A DNA stretch of 7,251 nucleotides from NCBI GenBank assembly GCA_050050615.1, contig JASFTV010000166.1, positions 1 through 7,251 of the forward strand, given 5' to 3'. Source of the stretch: JASFTV01 sp050050615 (GTDB taxonomy: Bacteria; Desulfobacterota; DSM-4660; Desulfatiglandales; HGW-15). Of this stretch, positions 1 to 5,957 are shown piece after piece. The translations under genes and the position numbers were made by a program. Every line of letters starts with the position of its first letter. The stretch's first letter is position 1. Under the pieces are notes generated by a model, which was given only the letters and a program-made list of their open reading frames with translations, made no database searches and had not been told where the DNA came from.

Positions 1-13
1 TTCGAGGTGACCG

Positions 14-47
14 GAGAAGGCAGCCTGTTTTTAGCCTTCTCTTTTTT
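14..47 (+). terminator. Rho-independent terminator of an upstream gene
   Basis: A perfect 8-bp stem, GAGAAGGC (14-21) with GCCTTCTC (34-41), encloses a 12-nt loop and is followed directly by six T (42-47). This is the classic intrinsic terminator layout on the plus strand. It probably ends a gene lying left of the window. The stop codon of that gene is not visible, so the partner is inferred. Confidence 0.8.
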
Positions 48-65
48 GTCCAAAACCGGGGCCCC

Positions 66-107
66 CTACAAAAACCGCGGCAGAGAGCCCCGTCCGGAAG
101 GGCGGGG
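66..107 (+). repeat. 42-bp direct repeat, copy 1 (hairpin-bearing)
   Basis: This 42-bp segment recurs at 1898-1939 with 41 of 42 bases identical; the only difference is T93 against A1925. Its right part folds as CCCCGTCC (88-95), a GGAA loop (96-99) and GGGCGGGG (100-107), fully paired if T93-G102 is a wobble. A strong GC hairpin followed by AGTTTCAC (108-115) resembles the right end of IS200/IS605-type elements, or a REP-like unit. No tnpA or tnpB is present, so that origin is only an inference. Confidence 0.75.
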
Positions 108-457
108 AGTTTCACGATGATATGCCGGTGTCAATGGTGCGGAAGAGTGAACTAATACAAAAGCTTTAAGTGAATTGTCATTGCGAGGCTTCCGGGCTGG
201 TCTTTTCAGCGACTCGTCTACGGGGGAGTTTTGCCCTCTCCGAGGCGTAGGCTCTACGAGCCGGAGGCCCTCCGCATTCTCCGCCGTTGTCGGAGCTGCG
301 GTTTCCCCCATAGACAAGTTGCGAAAAGGACGGCGCCCTCCCACCCCCGCTATGAGGCAGCGGGATCTTCGACAGTCACTACAGAAAAGACTTCATGGTC
401 CTTATTCAATCCATGTCAACTATTTTGTGCTCCCCTTAGTAAGTGCGTTTGATCAGG
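108..457. other. Gene-free, structured intergenic region
   Basis: About 350 bases without a convincing gene. Open frames here are short, overlap on both strands, lack ribosome binding sites and run through inverted repeats, so I do not call them genes. The segment TTGTCATTGCGAGGCTTC (177-194) resembles one arm of a widespread bacterial palindromic repeat built around GTCATTGCGAG; no matching second arm is evident. The nested fold at 212-319 is listed separately. A smaller hairpin, CCCGCT (346-351) with AGCGGG (359-364), lies beyond it. No terminator for the MFS gene is obvious on the minus strand here. Confidence 0.5.
212..319 (-). other. Candidate structured RNA or palindromic element
   Basis: The outer arms 212-227 and 304-319 are 16-nt inverted repeats matching at 14 positions. 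Read on the minus strand, both exceptions become G-U pairs, so all 16 positions pair; on the plus strand they are A-C mismatches. Two hairpins lie inside. One is CCGCA (272-276) plus CTCCG (279-283) paired with CGGAG (291-295) plus TGCGG (297-301). The other is GGCTC (250-254) with GAGCC (258-262), flanked by further CTCC/GGAG pairing. Together they make a three-way-junction shape of 108 nt. This may be a non-coding RNA, a degenerate mobile palindrome, or chance in GC-rich sequence. No known RNA family was recognised. Confidence 0.4.
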
Positions 458-1747
458 TCACGTGTCATTCAAAGATTTCATGCGGGCCTTACGAGGTGCA
501 GCCAGCCACATAAAAAGCGCGGATAAGATAAAGACGGCCACAGCAAGAACAAAGGCCCAACCATAACTCTTCGTCGTGTCAAAAATGTATCCTGCCACCC
601 AGGCCCCGAAAGCGGCTCCGACGCCGATTCCCCCCTCCAGAATCCCGTAAATGAGACCGAAAACGCGGCCCTTAAAAAGATCCGCGGCTGCGGCCATGAA
701 CATGGGCGCGGTCACTCCCCAGCCGGTGCCGAAGAAAATAAAAAAAGCATAGGCGAACGCTTTTTCTCCTGTAGCGTCCAGCAGGAGAAGCGAAAGGACG
801 CCCATGGAGATGGACGCCATGCCCAGAGCGTATGTTTTTTCACGGCCGATACGATCAGAAAGCCAACCCCAAAAGATACGAAAAAAGGATGAAACCACGC
901 CAGCCAGGGCGAAAATGAAGGCTGCCGCCATACCGTCAATCCCTTTATCCACAAGAAACTTCACATTGTGGACGAGGATGATGTACACGCCGATCACGGA
1001 CAAAAAAGGGAAGATATTTAGGGCCCAGAAAGATCCTGTTCGCACAATCTCTTTGAGGGTTCGGTCTGAATGGGGACTGTGCGCGGCTGAGGCATGGAGA
1101 GGCTGATTTCTTGGGGGATCCGTGACTTTCAGCCCGTCGGGATGGAGGCCGAGTTCTTCAGGTTTGTGTTTCAGGAAAAGGGCGTTGAGCGGTAATAAAA
1201 TAGTCAGAACAAGACCTGCTAAGAGCATAAACGTTATCCGCCAGCCCCACAGAGAGATCAGGTGCTGGGAGACCGGAACCAAGAAAAACGTGCCAAGCCC
1301 CATGCCGGAAACCGCAATCCCGCTTGCCAACCCTCGCTTTTTCTCGAACCAGTGGGCCAGAATGGCCGAATAAGAAACTATACCAATACACGTAACACCT
1401 GCGCCCACCAGCACGCCGTAAAGGAAATAAAACTGGCCGAGCGTCTTTATGGTGGCGCAAAGAGCCAGCCCTAAGGTGAGGATGAGGATTCCAGGGATAA
1501 TCACGCGGCGAGGGCCGAAGCGGTCAATAAGCCCTCCTACCAGCGGCGCAAGGAAGGTATAGGTGAGAAGGGCCATCGATTGAACCCCGGCCGATTCCCC
1601 CCGGCTCCACGGGAAGTCTTCCAGGAGGGCGACATAGAAGACTGAAAAGCTGGAACGAATCCCGAACCAGAAGGCCATGGAAATCAAACCGAGGGCCACA
1701 ATGATCCAGCCGTAGTAGATGTTGAAAAATCCCTTTGCCCGATGCAT
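458..1747 (-). CDS. MFS transporter, OFA/monocarboxylate-like
   Basis: An inner-membrane secondary transporter of about 429 residues with roughly 12 hydrophobic segments, the usual size for the major facilitator superfamily. From the preferred start, residue 71 begins the loop 2-3 signature GGLIDRFGPRRV, and its counterpart GWLSDRIGREKT sits at 294-305 after the central loop (about 193-235, hydrophilic). The general look, with GWIIVALG near the N-terminus and GWGVTAPMFMAAAADLFKG at 342-360, fits the oxalate/formate-antiporter or monocarboxylate-type branch. The substrate cannot be read from the sequence. The frame stays open to a TTG at 1861 and contains an ATG at 1804, but I choose the ATG at 1747 because the protein then begins MHRAKGFFNIYYGWII, just before helix 1. 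A weak purine-rich AGAGAG precedes it. It stands alone, divergent from serA, between two copies of a 42-bp repeat. Confidence 0.85.
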   Translation of the reverse strand: MHRAKGFFNIYYGWIIVALGLISMAFWFGIRSSFSVFYVALLEDFPWSRGESAGVQSMALLTYTFLAPLVGGLIDRFGPRRVIIPGILILTLGLALCATIKTLGQFYFLYGVLVGAGVTCIGIVSYSAILAHWFEKKRGLASGIAVSGMGLGTFFLVPVSQHLISLWGWRITFMLLAGLVLTILLPLNALFLKHKPEELGLHPDGLKVTDPPRNQPLHASAAHSPHSDRTLKEIVRTGSFWALNIFPFLSVIGVYIILVHNVKFLVDKGIDGMAAAFIFALAGVVSSFFRIFWGWLSDRIGREKTYALGMASISMGVLSLLLLDATGEKAFAYAFFIFFGTGWGVTAPMFMAAAADLFKGRVFGLIYGILEGGIGVGAAFGAWVAGYIFDTTKSYGWAFVLAVAVFILSALFMWLAAPRKARMKSLNDT

Positions 1748-1814
1748 CGTCTCTCTTTCACACTGCCCGAGACACCCGCCAGGAGGCTGTCGGAAAGTGT
1801 CCATGCTCAGAGCC

Positions 1815-1843
1815 ACCATAGTATGGCCATAGCTTTTGTTCAA
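1815..1843 (-). promoter_or_regulatory. Possible sigma70-type promoter for the MFS gene
   Basis: On the minus strand TTGAAC (1838-1843) and TATGGT (1815-1820) are separated by 17 bp; each matches its consensus hexamer at four of six positions. Transcription would begin near 1808, leaving a leader of about 60 nt before the ATG at 1747 and excluding the longer start at 1861. Matches of this quality occur by chance, so this is tentative. Confidence 0.3.
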
Positions 1844-1897
1844 GACGAAAGAAATTGCCAATCGATCTTGAAAGGATGGGATCCGGGATCAATTCAT

Positions 1898-1939
1898 CTA
1901 CAAAAACCGCGGCAGAGAGCCCCGACCGGAAGGGCGGGG
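1898..1939 (+). repeat. 42-bp direct repeat, copy 2
   Basis: Second copy of the repeat at 66-107, in the same orientation and 1832 bp away. The A at 1925 replaces a T and breaks the hairpin pairing at that position, leaving an A-G mismatch in an otherwise 8-bp stem. Similarity stops at the end of the hairpin: copy 1 continues AGTTTCAC, while here the sequence becomes G-rich (GGAATGGCGGG). The two copies bracket the whole MFS gene and its upstream region. Confidence 0.75.
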
Positions 1940-1986
1940 GGAATGGCGGGTCGTTTTTGTGGGAATGCGGGGGGGAAACATCTGTC

Positions 1987-2015
1987 TTGACAAATTCCCC
2001 TTGTGTGGTGATTAT
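1987..2015 (+). promoter_or_regulatory. Candidate sigma70-type promoter upstream of serA
   Basis: A perfect -35 hexamer TTGACA (1987-1992) is followed after 17 bp by GATTAT (2010-2015), which matches the -10 consensus at four of six positions. The orientation is towards serA. Transcription from here would give a leader of roughly 150 nt. The alternative is the TATAAT at 2124. Confidence 0.45.
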
Positions 2016-2123
2016 TTAGGTGCTTTTGGAGGTTTCGTTCGGAGGTGTTCGGGGGGCGAAAGCGTCTTGCGTTGCGGCTCTTTCTTGATGGCGAGGAGCT
2101 ATGGGAAATCCGCGGAGAATTCG

Positions 2124-2129
2124 TATAAT
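2124..2129 (+). promoter_or_regulatory. Possible -10 element close to serA
   Basis: A perfect TATAAT lies 47 bp upstream of the serA ATG. The sequence 16-18 bp upstream of it (around 2100-2107) has no recognisable -35, and no extended -10 TG is present. It could work with an activator, or be chance. Confidence 0.35.
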
Positions 2130-2175
2130 CCGTGCTACAAAAATAACAAACCTTTTGTGATGGGAGGTGCGCTAG

Positions 2176-3756
2176 ATGAGGGTTCTTGTCAGTGATGCTC
2201 TATCCGAGGTGGGTGTAAAGATCCTGGAGGAGACACCCGGCATCGATGTGGAAGTCAATACCGGTCTTACGCCCGAGGCGTTGAAAGAGATTATTGGCCG
2301 ATACCACGGGCTGGTTATTCGTAGCGCTACGAAAGTGAAAGCCGATGTTATCCAGGCGGCTCAAAATCTGAAGGTCATTGGACGGGCGGGGATAGGCCTT
2401 GACAACGTGGATATCCCGGCGGCCAGTCAAAGGGGCATTGTGGTGATGAACACCCCTGAGGGCAACACCATCACGACGGCGGAACACACTATGGCCATGA
2501 TTATGGCCCTTTCCCGGAACATCCCCCAAGCCACGGCCTCCCTTAGAGAGGGGAAATGGGAAAAGAAAAAACTGCAGGGCCGTGAGCTTTTTAACAAAAT
2601 TCTCGGTCTGATCGGGGCGGGTCATATTGGACGGATAGTGGCGGAACGGGCAAAGGGCATGAAGATGAAGGTCGTTGTCTATGACCCGTACATCAAGCCG
2701 GAGACCATCGAAAAATTGGATCTTGAGCCGGTCTCCCTGGATGAACTGCTGCGAAGGGCCGATTTTATTACCATACATACCCCGAGGACGGATGAAACCG
2801 TGAACATGATCAACAAGGAGAGCATCGCAAAAATGAAGAAGGGTGCGATGGTCATCAACTGCGCCCGCGGCGGGATCGTCAATGAAGATGATCTTTATGA
2901 TGCCCTGCAGTCCGGTCACCTGGGCGGTGCCGCCCTTGATGTTTTCAGCAAGGAACCGCCTGGAGCGACGAAACTGATGAGTCTGCCAAACTTCATCTGT
3001 ACGCCACATCTTGGGGCTTCGACCCAGGAGGCTCAGGACAACGTGGCCAAAGAGGTGGCGGAACAGGTCGTGGCGTATCTTTTACACGGCACGGTCAAGA
3101 ATGCCGTAAACGTGCCCAGTATCGGTGCCGAGCTCATGACCATCCTGCGACCCTATGCGGTGCTCGCAGAAAAAATGGGCTCCATGCAAACGCAGCTGAC
3201 AGACAGCGGCATCATAGAGGCTCAGATCAACTATGCAGGCAAGATCACGGAATTCGATGTGACCCCTTTGACCACAGCTATGCTCAAGGGGCTCCTCGAG
3301 CCTATTCTCAAGGATGACGTGAACTTTATCAACGCTCCTTTTATCGCCTCAGAAAGGGGGATAAAGGTGGTGGAGTCAAAGACCAGAACCTCCGAGGATT
3401 TTGCGAGCCTCATCATGCTGAAGGTTAGATCTCTCGAAGGGGAGAACATTGTTTCTGGAACCATATTCGGAAAAACCATGCCAAGGATCTTGCGCATCAA
3501 CAATTTCTATCTGGAAGCGCTCCCCCAGGGACACATTCTCTTTATCCGCAATAATGATGTACCGGGCGTCATTGGCGGCATTACCTCAAAGCTCGGACAG
3601 CACAGAGTCAACATTAGCCGCATGCAAGTGGGCCAAGAAAAGGCCAGGAAACAGAACGTTATTCTTCTGACCACGGATACGCCCGTCAACGATGATATCC
3701 TTGAAGAGATTCGGGTGCTGGAAAATGTTTTTTCAGCGAGAAGGATAGAATTGTAG
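2176..3756 (+). CDS. serA: D-3-phosphoglycerate dehydrogenase
   Basis: Catalyses the NAD-dependent oxidation of 3-phosphoglycerate to 3-phosphohydroxypyruvate, the first step of serine synthesis, in the cytoplasm. The 526-residue length fits the long SerA form with an intervening regulatory domain. The D-2-hydroxyacid dehydrogenase catalytic halves cover about 1-315. The nucleotide-binding GAGHIG is at 147-152, with Asp170 at the end of the next strand (VVVYDP). The catalytic triad is Arg231 (NCARGG), Glu260 (SKEPP) and His278 (CTPHLG). Residues about 320-450 form the allosteric substrate-binding-type domain, and 452-526 form a C-terminal ACT domain (ILFIRNNDVPGVIGGI), which in many SerA proteins senses L-serine. 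GGGAGGTG (2162-2169) lies 6 nt before the ATG, which supports this start. Stops TAG and TAA are in tandem. It appears monocistronic: over 300 bp of non-coding DNA follows. Confidence 0.97.
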   Translation: MRVLVSDALSEVGVKILEETPGIDVEVNTGLTPEALKEIIGRYHGLVIRSATKVKADVIQAAQNLKVIGRAGIGLDNVDIPAASQRGIVVMNTPEGNTITTAEHTMAMIMALSRNIPQATASLREGKWEKKKLQGRELFNKILGLIGAGHIGRIVAERAKGMKMKVVVYDPYIKPETIEKLDLEPVSLDELLRRADFITIHTPRTDETVNMINKESIAKMKKGAMVINCARGGIVNEDDLYDALQSGHLGGAALDVFSKEPPGATKLMSLPNFICTPHLGASTQEAQDNVAKEVAEQVVAYLLHGTVKNAVNVPSIGAELMTILRPYAVLAEKMGSMQTQLTDSGIIEAQINYAGKITEFDVTPLTTAMLKGLLEPILKDDVNFINAPFIASERGIKVVESKTRTSEDFASLIMLKVRSLEGENIVSGTIFGKTMPRILRINNFYLEALPQGHILFIRNNDVPGVIGGITSKLGQHRVNISRMQVGQEKARKQNVILLTTDTPVNDDILEEIRVLENVFSARRIEL

Positions 3757-4083
3757 TAACCTCTTAGCGTTATGAAACAGCTCGGTGATGGCATTGGCTA
3801 TGGGGGTCTCTTTTCAAAAACGAAGGGCATCGAGGAACACTTATGCAAAAAGGGGTAGCAAAGGCGGGCGGAGAGCCTCCCGGGAGCATCCATGCAAGGT
3901 GATGTATAGGATCGACTGATCAAGTCCTCCGCCCTGCCTGTCCCGTCCCTGCGGGGCCTCACCCATGGCCTTGCGCTGGTTACCGGGCAGCGACTTCTCG
4001 TTTTTGAAAAGAGACCCCCATGGCCAATACCGGCGGAATTTTCATAGGGCTAAACTGCTACGAATTATAAAAGGAGTCGGACC
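3757..4083. other. Intergenic region between serA and the DUF1844 gene
   Basis: 327 bases without a gene. Most of it is the inverted-repeat element at 3793-4028. No ordinary T-tract terminator for serA is visible after the tandem stops. The last 55 bases carry the ribosome binding site of the next gene. AATTATAAAAGG (4063-4074) is AT-rich, but it touches the Shine-Dalgarno and is unlikely to be the promoter. Confidence 0.5.
3793..4028 (+). repeat. 236-bp element with 30-bp terminal inverted repeats
   Basis: The ends 3793-3822 and 3999-4028 are inverted repeats identical at 29 of 30 positions. The odd one (T3799) pairs as a G-U wobble when read on the plus strand, so a plus-strand RNA would form an uninterrupted 30-bp stem. 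Inside is a second arm pair, AGGCGGGCGGAG (3862-3873) with CTCCGCCCTGCCT (3927-3939), 12 bp with one bulged T, plus the perfect palindrome CTCCCGGGAG (3877-3886). It contains no gene. It fits a MITE-like non-autonomous element or a large structured RNA domain. No clear target-site duplication flanks it. Confidence 0.7.
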
Positions 4084-4482
4084 ATGGCTGAAGAGGAAAA
4101 AGGGTTCATCATAAAGGACAGAAGGTCACTGGATGAAAAAGGGGAAATGAAGGAGGAGAAGCCGGAAGAAGGGGTAAAGAAGGAGGAGGCTAAGAAGGGA
4201 GAAGAAGTCAAGCAGGGTGAGGCTCAAAGGCCGCCCCTTCCAGAAGTCAATTTCAATTCCCTCATATTCAGCCTTAGCTCCTCCGCGCTCTTGCACCTTG
4301 GAGAGATCGCCGATCCTCAAACCGGACAAAAGAAAAAGGACCTCGCCCTGGCCAAGCACACGATCGATACGATTGGCATGTTGAAGGAAAAGACGCAAGG
4401 GAACCTGAATGAAGAGGAGAGCGGGTTTCTGGAAACGATCTTGGCTGACCTGAGATGGCGCTATGTGAAGGCGACGGAATAA
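4084..4482 (+). CDS. DUF1844 family protein
   Basis: A small acidic and lysine-rich cytoplasmic protein of 132 residues with no signal peptide or membrane helix. The first 50 residues are low-complexity, charged (Glu/Lys-rich) and probably disordered. From about 52 onward comes the conserved block: LPEVNFNSLIFSLSSSALLH, then LGEIADPQTGQKKKDLALAK, HTIDTIGMLKEKTQGNLNEEE and a closing LRWRYVKA. This pattern is typical of DUF1844, a family of unknown function common in Desulfobacterota and some other phyla. The Shine-Dalgarno AAGGAG (4071-4076) lies 7 nt before the ATG. It stands alone, with repeat-rich gaps on both sides, so the context says little about its job. Confidence 0.88.
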   Translation: MAEEEKGFIIKDRRSLDEKGEMKEEKPEEGVKKEEAKKGEEVKQGEAQRPPLPEVNFNSLIFSLSSSALLHLGEIADPQTGQKKKDLALAKHTIDTIGMLKEKTQGNLNEEESGFLETILADLRWRYVKATE

Positions 4483-4495
4483 ACCGGTAGAGTCG

Positions 4496-4524
4496 GGGGC
4501 CACAGAAACGCTCGTTTGGGCCCC
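4496..4524 (+). terminator. Stem-loop after the DUF1844 gene, possible terminator
   Basis: GGGGCC (4496-4501) pairs with GGCCCC (4519-4524), and inside AAACG (4506-4510) pairs with CGTTT (4513-4517). It begins 14 nt after the stop codon, where a terminator would be expected. The T tract is poor: only TT follows immediately, with TTTTG about 15 nt on. It may instead stabilise the mRNA 3' end. Confidence 0.4.
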
Positions 4525-4548
4525 TTGAGGGCACTCTGGTTTTGTCGG

Positions 4549-4612
4549 GAGGATTGGAGTACTGGAGGATTGGAGGATTGGAGGATTGGAGTACTGGAGT
4601 AGGGGAGTGGTG
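4549..4612 (+). repeat. Eight 8-bp tandem units
   Basis: Eight consecutive 8-nt units occur: GAGGATTG, GAGTACTG, three more GAGGATTG, GAGTACTG, GAGTAGGG and GAGTGGTG. The frame GAGnnnnG is kept throughout, and the last two units have drifted. There are no spacers, so it is a short variable-number tandem repeat and not a CRISPR array. Function is unknown. Confidence 0.85.
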
Positions 4613-4721
4613 GAGACCTCCGCGGCCGAATGTTGAATCAATGGGCTCTGAAGCTCTCAACCCTAATTGAGGATGAGGGAATCGTAAAAGCATGGTCATA
4701 GGGAGTTGCGCGTTTCAAACT

Positions 4722-4880
4722 TGACGGCTTCGTAAAAAGTCCAACTGCTGCGTTACGCTTCATCTTTCCCCCGCTTACGCGGGGGCAGGCTTGCGGCGTA
4801 TTGTAAGTACGCCTCACCCCTCAAGATCTGCTTGCCAGCAGATAAGTTCGCAAGCCTTGCATTTGGAACTTTTTGATTTG
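4722..4880. repeat. Large degenerate palindromic intergenic repeat
   Basis: The outer arms AAAAAGTCCAA (4734-4744) and TTTGGAACTTTTT (4862-4874) form an imperfect inverted repeat. Nested inside are GGCTTGCG (4788-4795) with CGCAAGCC (4849-4856) and three local hairpins: CCCCCGC-TTAC-GCGGGGG (4768-4785), GGCGTA/TACGCC (4795-4813) and ATCTGC/GCAGAT (4826-4843). The left edge GACGGCTTCGTAAAAAGTCC and the core matching CAAGATCTGCTTG are, from memory, typical of a dispersed repeat of Desulfobacterota genomes. The expected right edge complementary to GACGGCTTCG is absent, so this copy is degenerate. Confidence 0.7.
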
Positions 4881-4935
4881 CTGTCTCATTGCCGACTTTT
4901 TGTTGAATGCATCAAGCCTAAGGCGCTGATTTTTT

Positions 4936-4956
4936 CACTCGTGACTCGTAACCCGT
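4936..4956 (+). repeat. Three 7-bp tandem units
   Basis: CACTCGT, GACTCGT and AACCCGT lie head to tail, followed by a partial CACT. They lie 25 bp upstream of the ispE start. The array is short, so chance is possible, but similar ACTCGT heptads recur in intergenic DNA of related bacteria as far as I recall. Confidence 0.5.
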
Positions 4957-4980
4957 CACTTTTTTTGGGAAAGCTTTTCC

Positions 4981-5844
4981 TTGAACCCTTCCACCTACAA
5001 AACCGTGGCACCCGCCAAGTTGAATATTCACTTGAAGATTACGGGTCGTCGTCCGGATGGATATCACGAGCTTGTTTCCATCATGGTCCCCATCGATCTT
5101 TTTGACCTCCTGGAGATAACAGTGACCCGGGCCAGCAGGATCGGCGTGGTTTGTGAGGGCTTTCCCGTGCCTGTTGACGAAAACAATCTCGTGTTCAAGG
5201 CGGCCTCCTCTTTTCTTTCAGAAACAGGCTTTCAAAAGGGGGCCTCCATAAAGCTGGTGAAACGTATCCCTGTGGCAGCAGGTATGGGGGGCGGAAGCAG
5301 TGATGCCGCTGCCACTCTCCTGGCACTCAATGAGATGTGGGGCAAACCATTTTCTCTGGAAAAACTGCATGATTTTGCCCGTCAGCTTGGTGCGGACGTG
5401 CCATTTTTTCTATACTGCAAGCCAGCCCTGGCCAGAGGGATCGGCGACGTCCTGGAACCTTTGAAAAGTTGGCCCAGACGCTGGTATGTCATCATTACCC
5501 CTCCCCTTGAGATCTCGACCTCATGGGTCTACGGCAATCTTAAATTAGAGTTGACAAGGGTTGAGTATCACTATATAAATAAACAGTTGAGCACCGGTCC
5601 GATTGATATCCCCAAGATCCTCAAAAACGACTTAGAAACAGTCACTTCTGCCAGGTTTCCGATAATCGTTACCACAAAAAAAGCTTTAATAGAGGCTGGC
5701 GCAGAAGGGGCTCTAATGACAGGAAGCGGGCCGAGTGTTTTTGGTGTATTTAGGTCCCTTAGACAAGCCGAATCAGCGAAAAAACATCTCATCTCCCAGA
5801 ACCTGGGGGATGTTTTTGTGGCAACGAACTGGGAGAGAGAATAA
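4981..5844 (+). CDS. ispE: 4-diphosphocytidyl-2-C-methyl-D-erythritol kinase
   Basis: Phosphorylates CDP-methylerythritol with ATP in the MEP (non-mevalonate) isoprenoid pathway; cytoplasmic, GHMP kinase superfamily. The 287 residues match the family. N-terminal APAKLNIHLKI carries the conserved Lys13. The glycine-rich ATP loop PVAAGMGGGSSDAAATL is at 97-113. GADVPFF (138-144) supplies catalytic Asp139, and the C-terminal GHMP motif TGSGPSVFG is at 247-255. The start is TTG at 4981: an in-frame stop at 4942 and no ATG or GTG between limit the choice. GTG at 5005 would leave APAK at the very N-terminus and has no ribosome site. GGGAAAG (4967-4973) is a weak Shine-Dalgarno for the TTG. The gene ends 26 nt before tRNA-Gln, so the two may share a transcript. 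Confidence 0.95.
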   Translation: MNPSTYKTVAPAKLNIHLKITGRRPDGYHELVSIMVPIDLFDLLEITVTRASRIGVVCEGFPVPVDENNLVFKAASSFLSETGFQKGASIKLVKRIPVAAGMGGGSSDAAATLLALNEMWGKPFSLEKLHDFARQLGADVPFFLYCKPALARGIGDVLEPLKSWPRRWYVIITPPLEISTSWVYGNLKLELTRVEYHYINKQLSTGPIDIPKILKNDLETVTSARFPIIVTTKKALIEAGAEGALMTGSGPSVFGVFRSLRQAESAKKHLISQNLGDVFVATNWERE

Positions 5845-5870
5845 GCATTTAGTGATCAATTCTTAGGCGC

Positions 5871-5945
5871 TGGGGTGTCGTCAAGCGGTAAGACACGGGC
5901 CTTTGGAGCCCGCATTCGGAGGTTCGAATCCTCCCACCCCAGCCA
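5871..5945 (+). tRNA. tRNA-Gln (anticodon UUG)
   Basis: A complete cloverleaf. The acceptor stem TGGGGTG (5871-5877) pairs with CACCCCA (5935-5941), followed by discriminator G and a genome-encoded CCA (5943-5945). The anticodon stem CGGGC/GCCCG holds the loop CTTTGGA (5901-5907) with anticodon TTG at 5903-5905, reading CAA. The T arm has GGTTCGAATCC. The weak U1-A72 end pair is typical of glutamine tRNAs. It lies between ispE and prs, only 12 nt before the prs start codon. Confidence 0.97.
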
Positions 5946-5957
5946 CGGGTAAGGTGA

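Larger units (their letters stand above)
1940..2175. other. Upstream region and leader of serA
   Basis: Non-coding stretch of 236 bases before serA, G-rich in its first and middle thirds. It holds two promoter candidates (1987-2015 and 2124-2129). A weak stem TTTCG (2033-2037) with CGAAA (2057-2061) flanks a run of six G. I recognise no riboswitch, leader peptide or terminator, and see no sign of attenuation control. Confidence 0.45.
4483..4980. other. Repeat-rich intergenic region before ispE
   Basis: Almost 500 bases without a credible gene. In order it holds a GC stem-loop (4496-4524), an 8-bp tandem array (4549-4612), a plain stretch with nothing recognised (4617-4720), a large degenerate palindromic repeat (4722-4880) and a short 7-bp tandem repeat (4936-4956). 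I could not identify a convincing promoter for ispE in it. Confidence 0.55.

Noticed and set aside
66..513. Open frames of 73-112 residues on both strands in the left intergenic region
   Set aside because: They overlap each other, have no ribosome sites, cross inverted repeats and the 42-bp repeat, and show no recognisable domain.
1940..2175. Riboswitch or attenuator in the serA leader
   Set aside because: No terminator/antiterminator pair, serine-rich leader peptide or known riboswitch core could be seen.
2200..3009. 269-residue minus-strand open frame inside serA
   Set aside because: It is fully opposite the conserved catalytic part of serA and has no family resemblance; it is a by-product of codon bias.
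4063..4074. TATAA-like promoter before the DUF1844 gene
   Set aside because: It abuts the Shine-Dalgarno, so a transcript starting about 7 bp downstream would lack the ribosome site, and no -35 is evident.
4549..4612. Short repeat array as a CRISPR
   Set aside because: Units are 8 bp with no spacers, and no cas genes are present.
4126..4699. Two long minus-strand frames (171 and 141 residues) across the DUF1844 gene and the tandem array
   Set aside because: Their repetitive peptide (SSTPILQSSNPPILQ type) is only the translation of the 8-bp tandem array; the rest is antisense to the real gene.
4791..5105. 104-residue plus-strand frame overlapping the ispE start
   Set aside because: It is made of the palindromic repeat and an out-of-frame reading of the first part of ispE.
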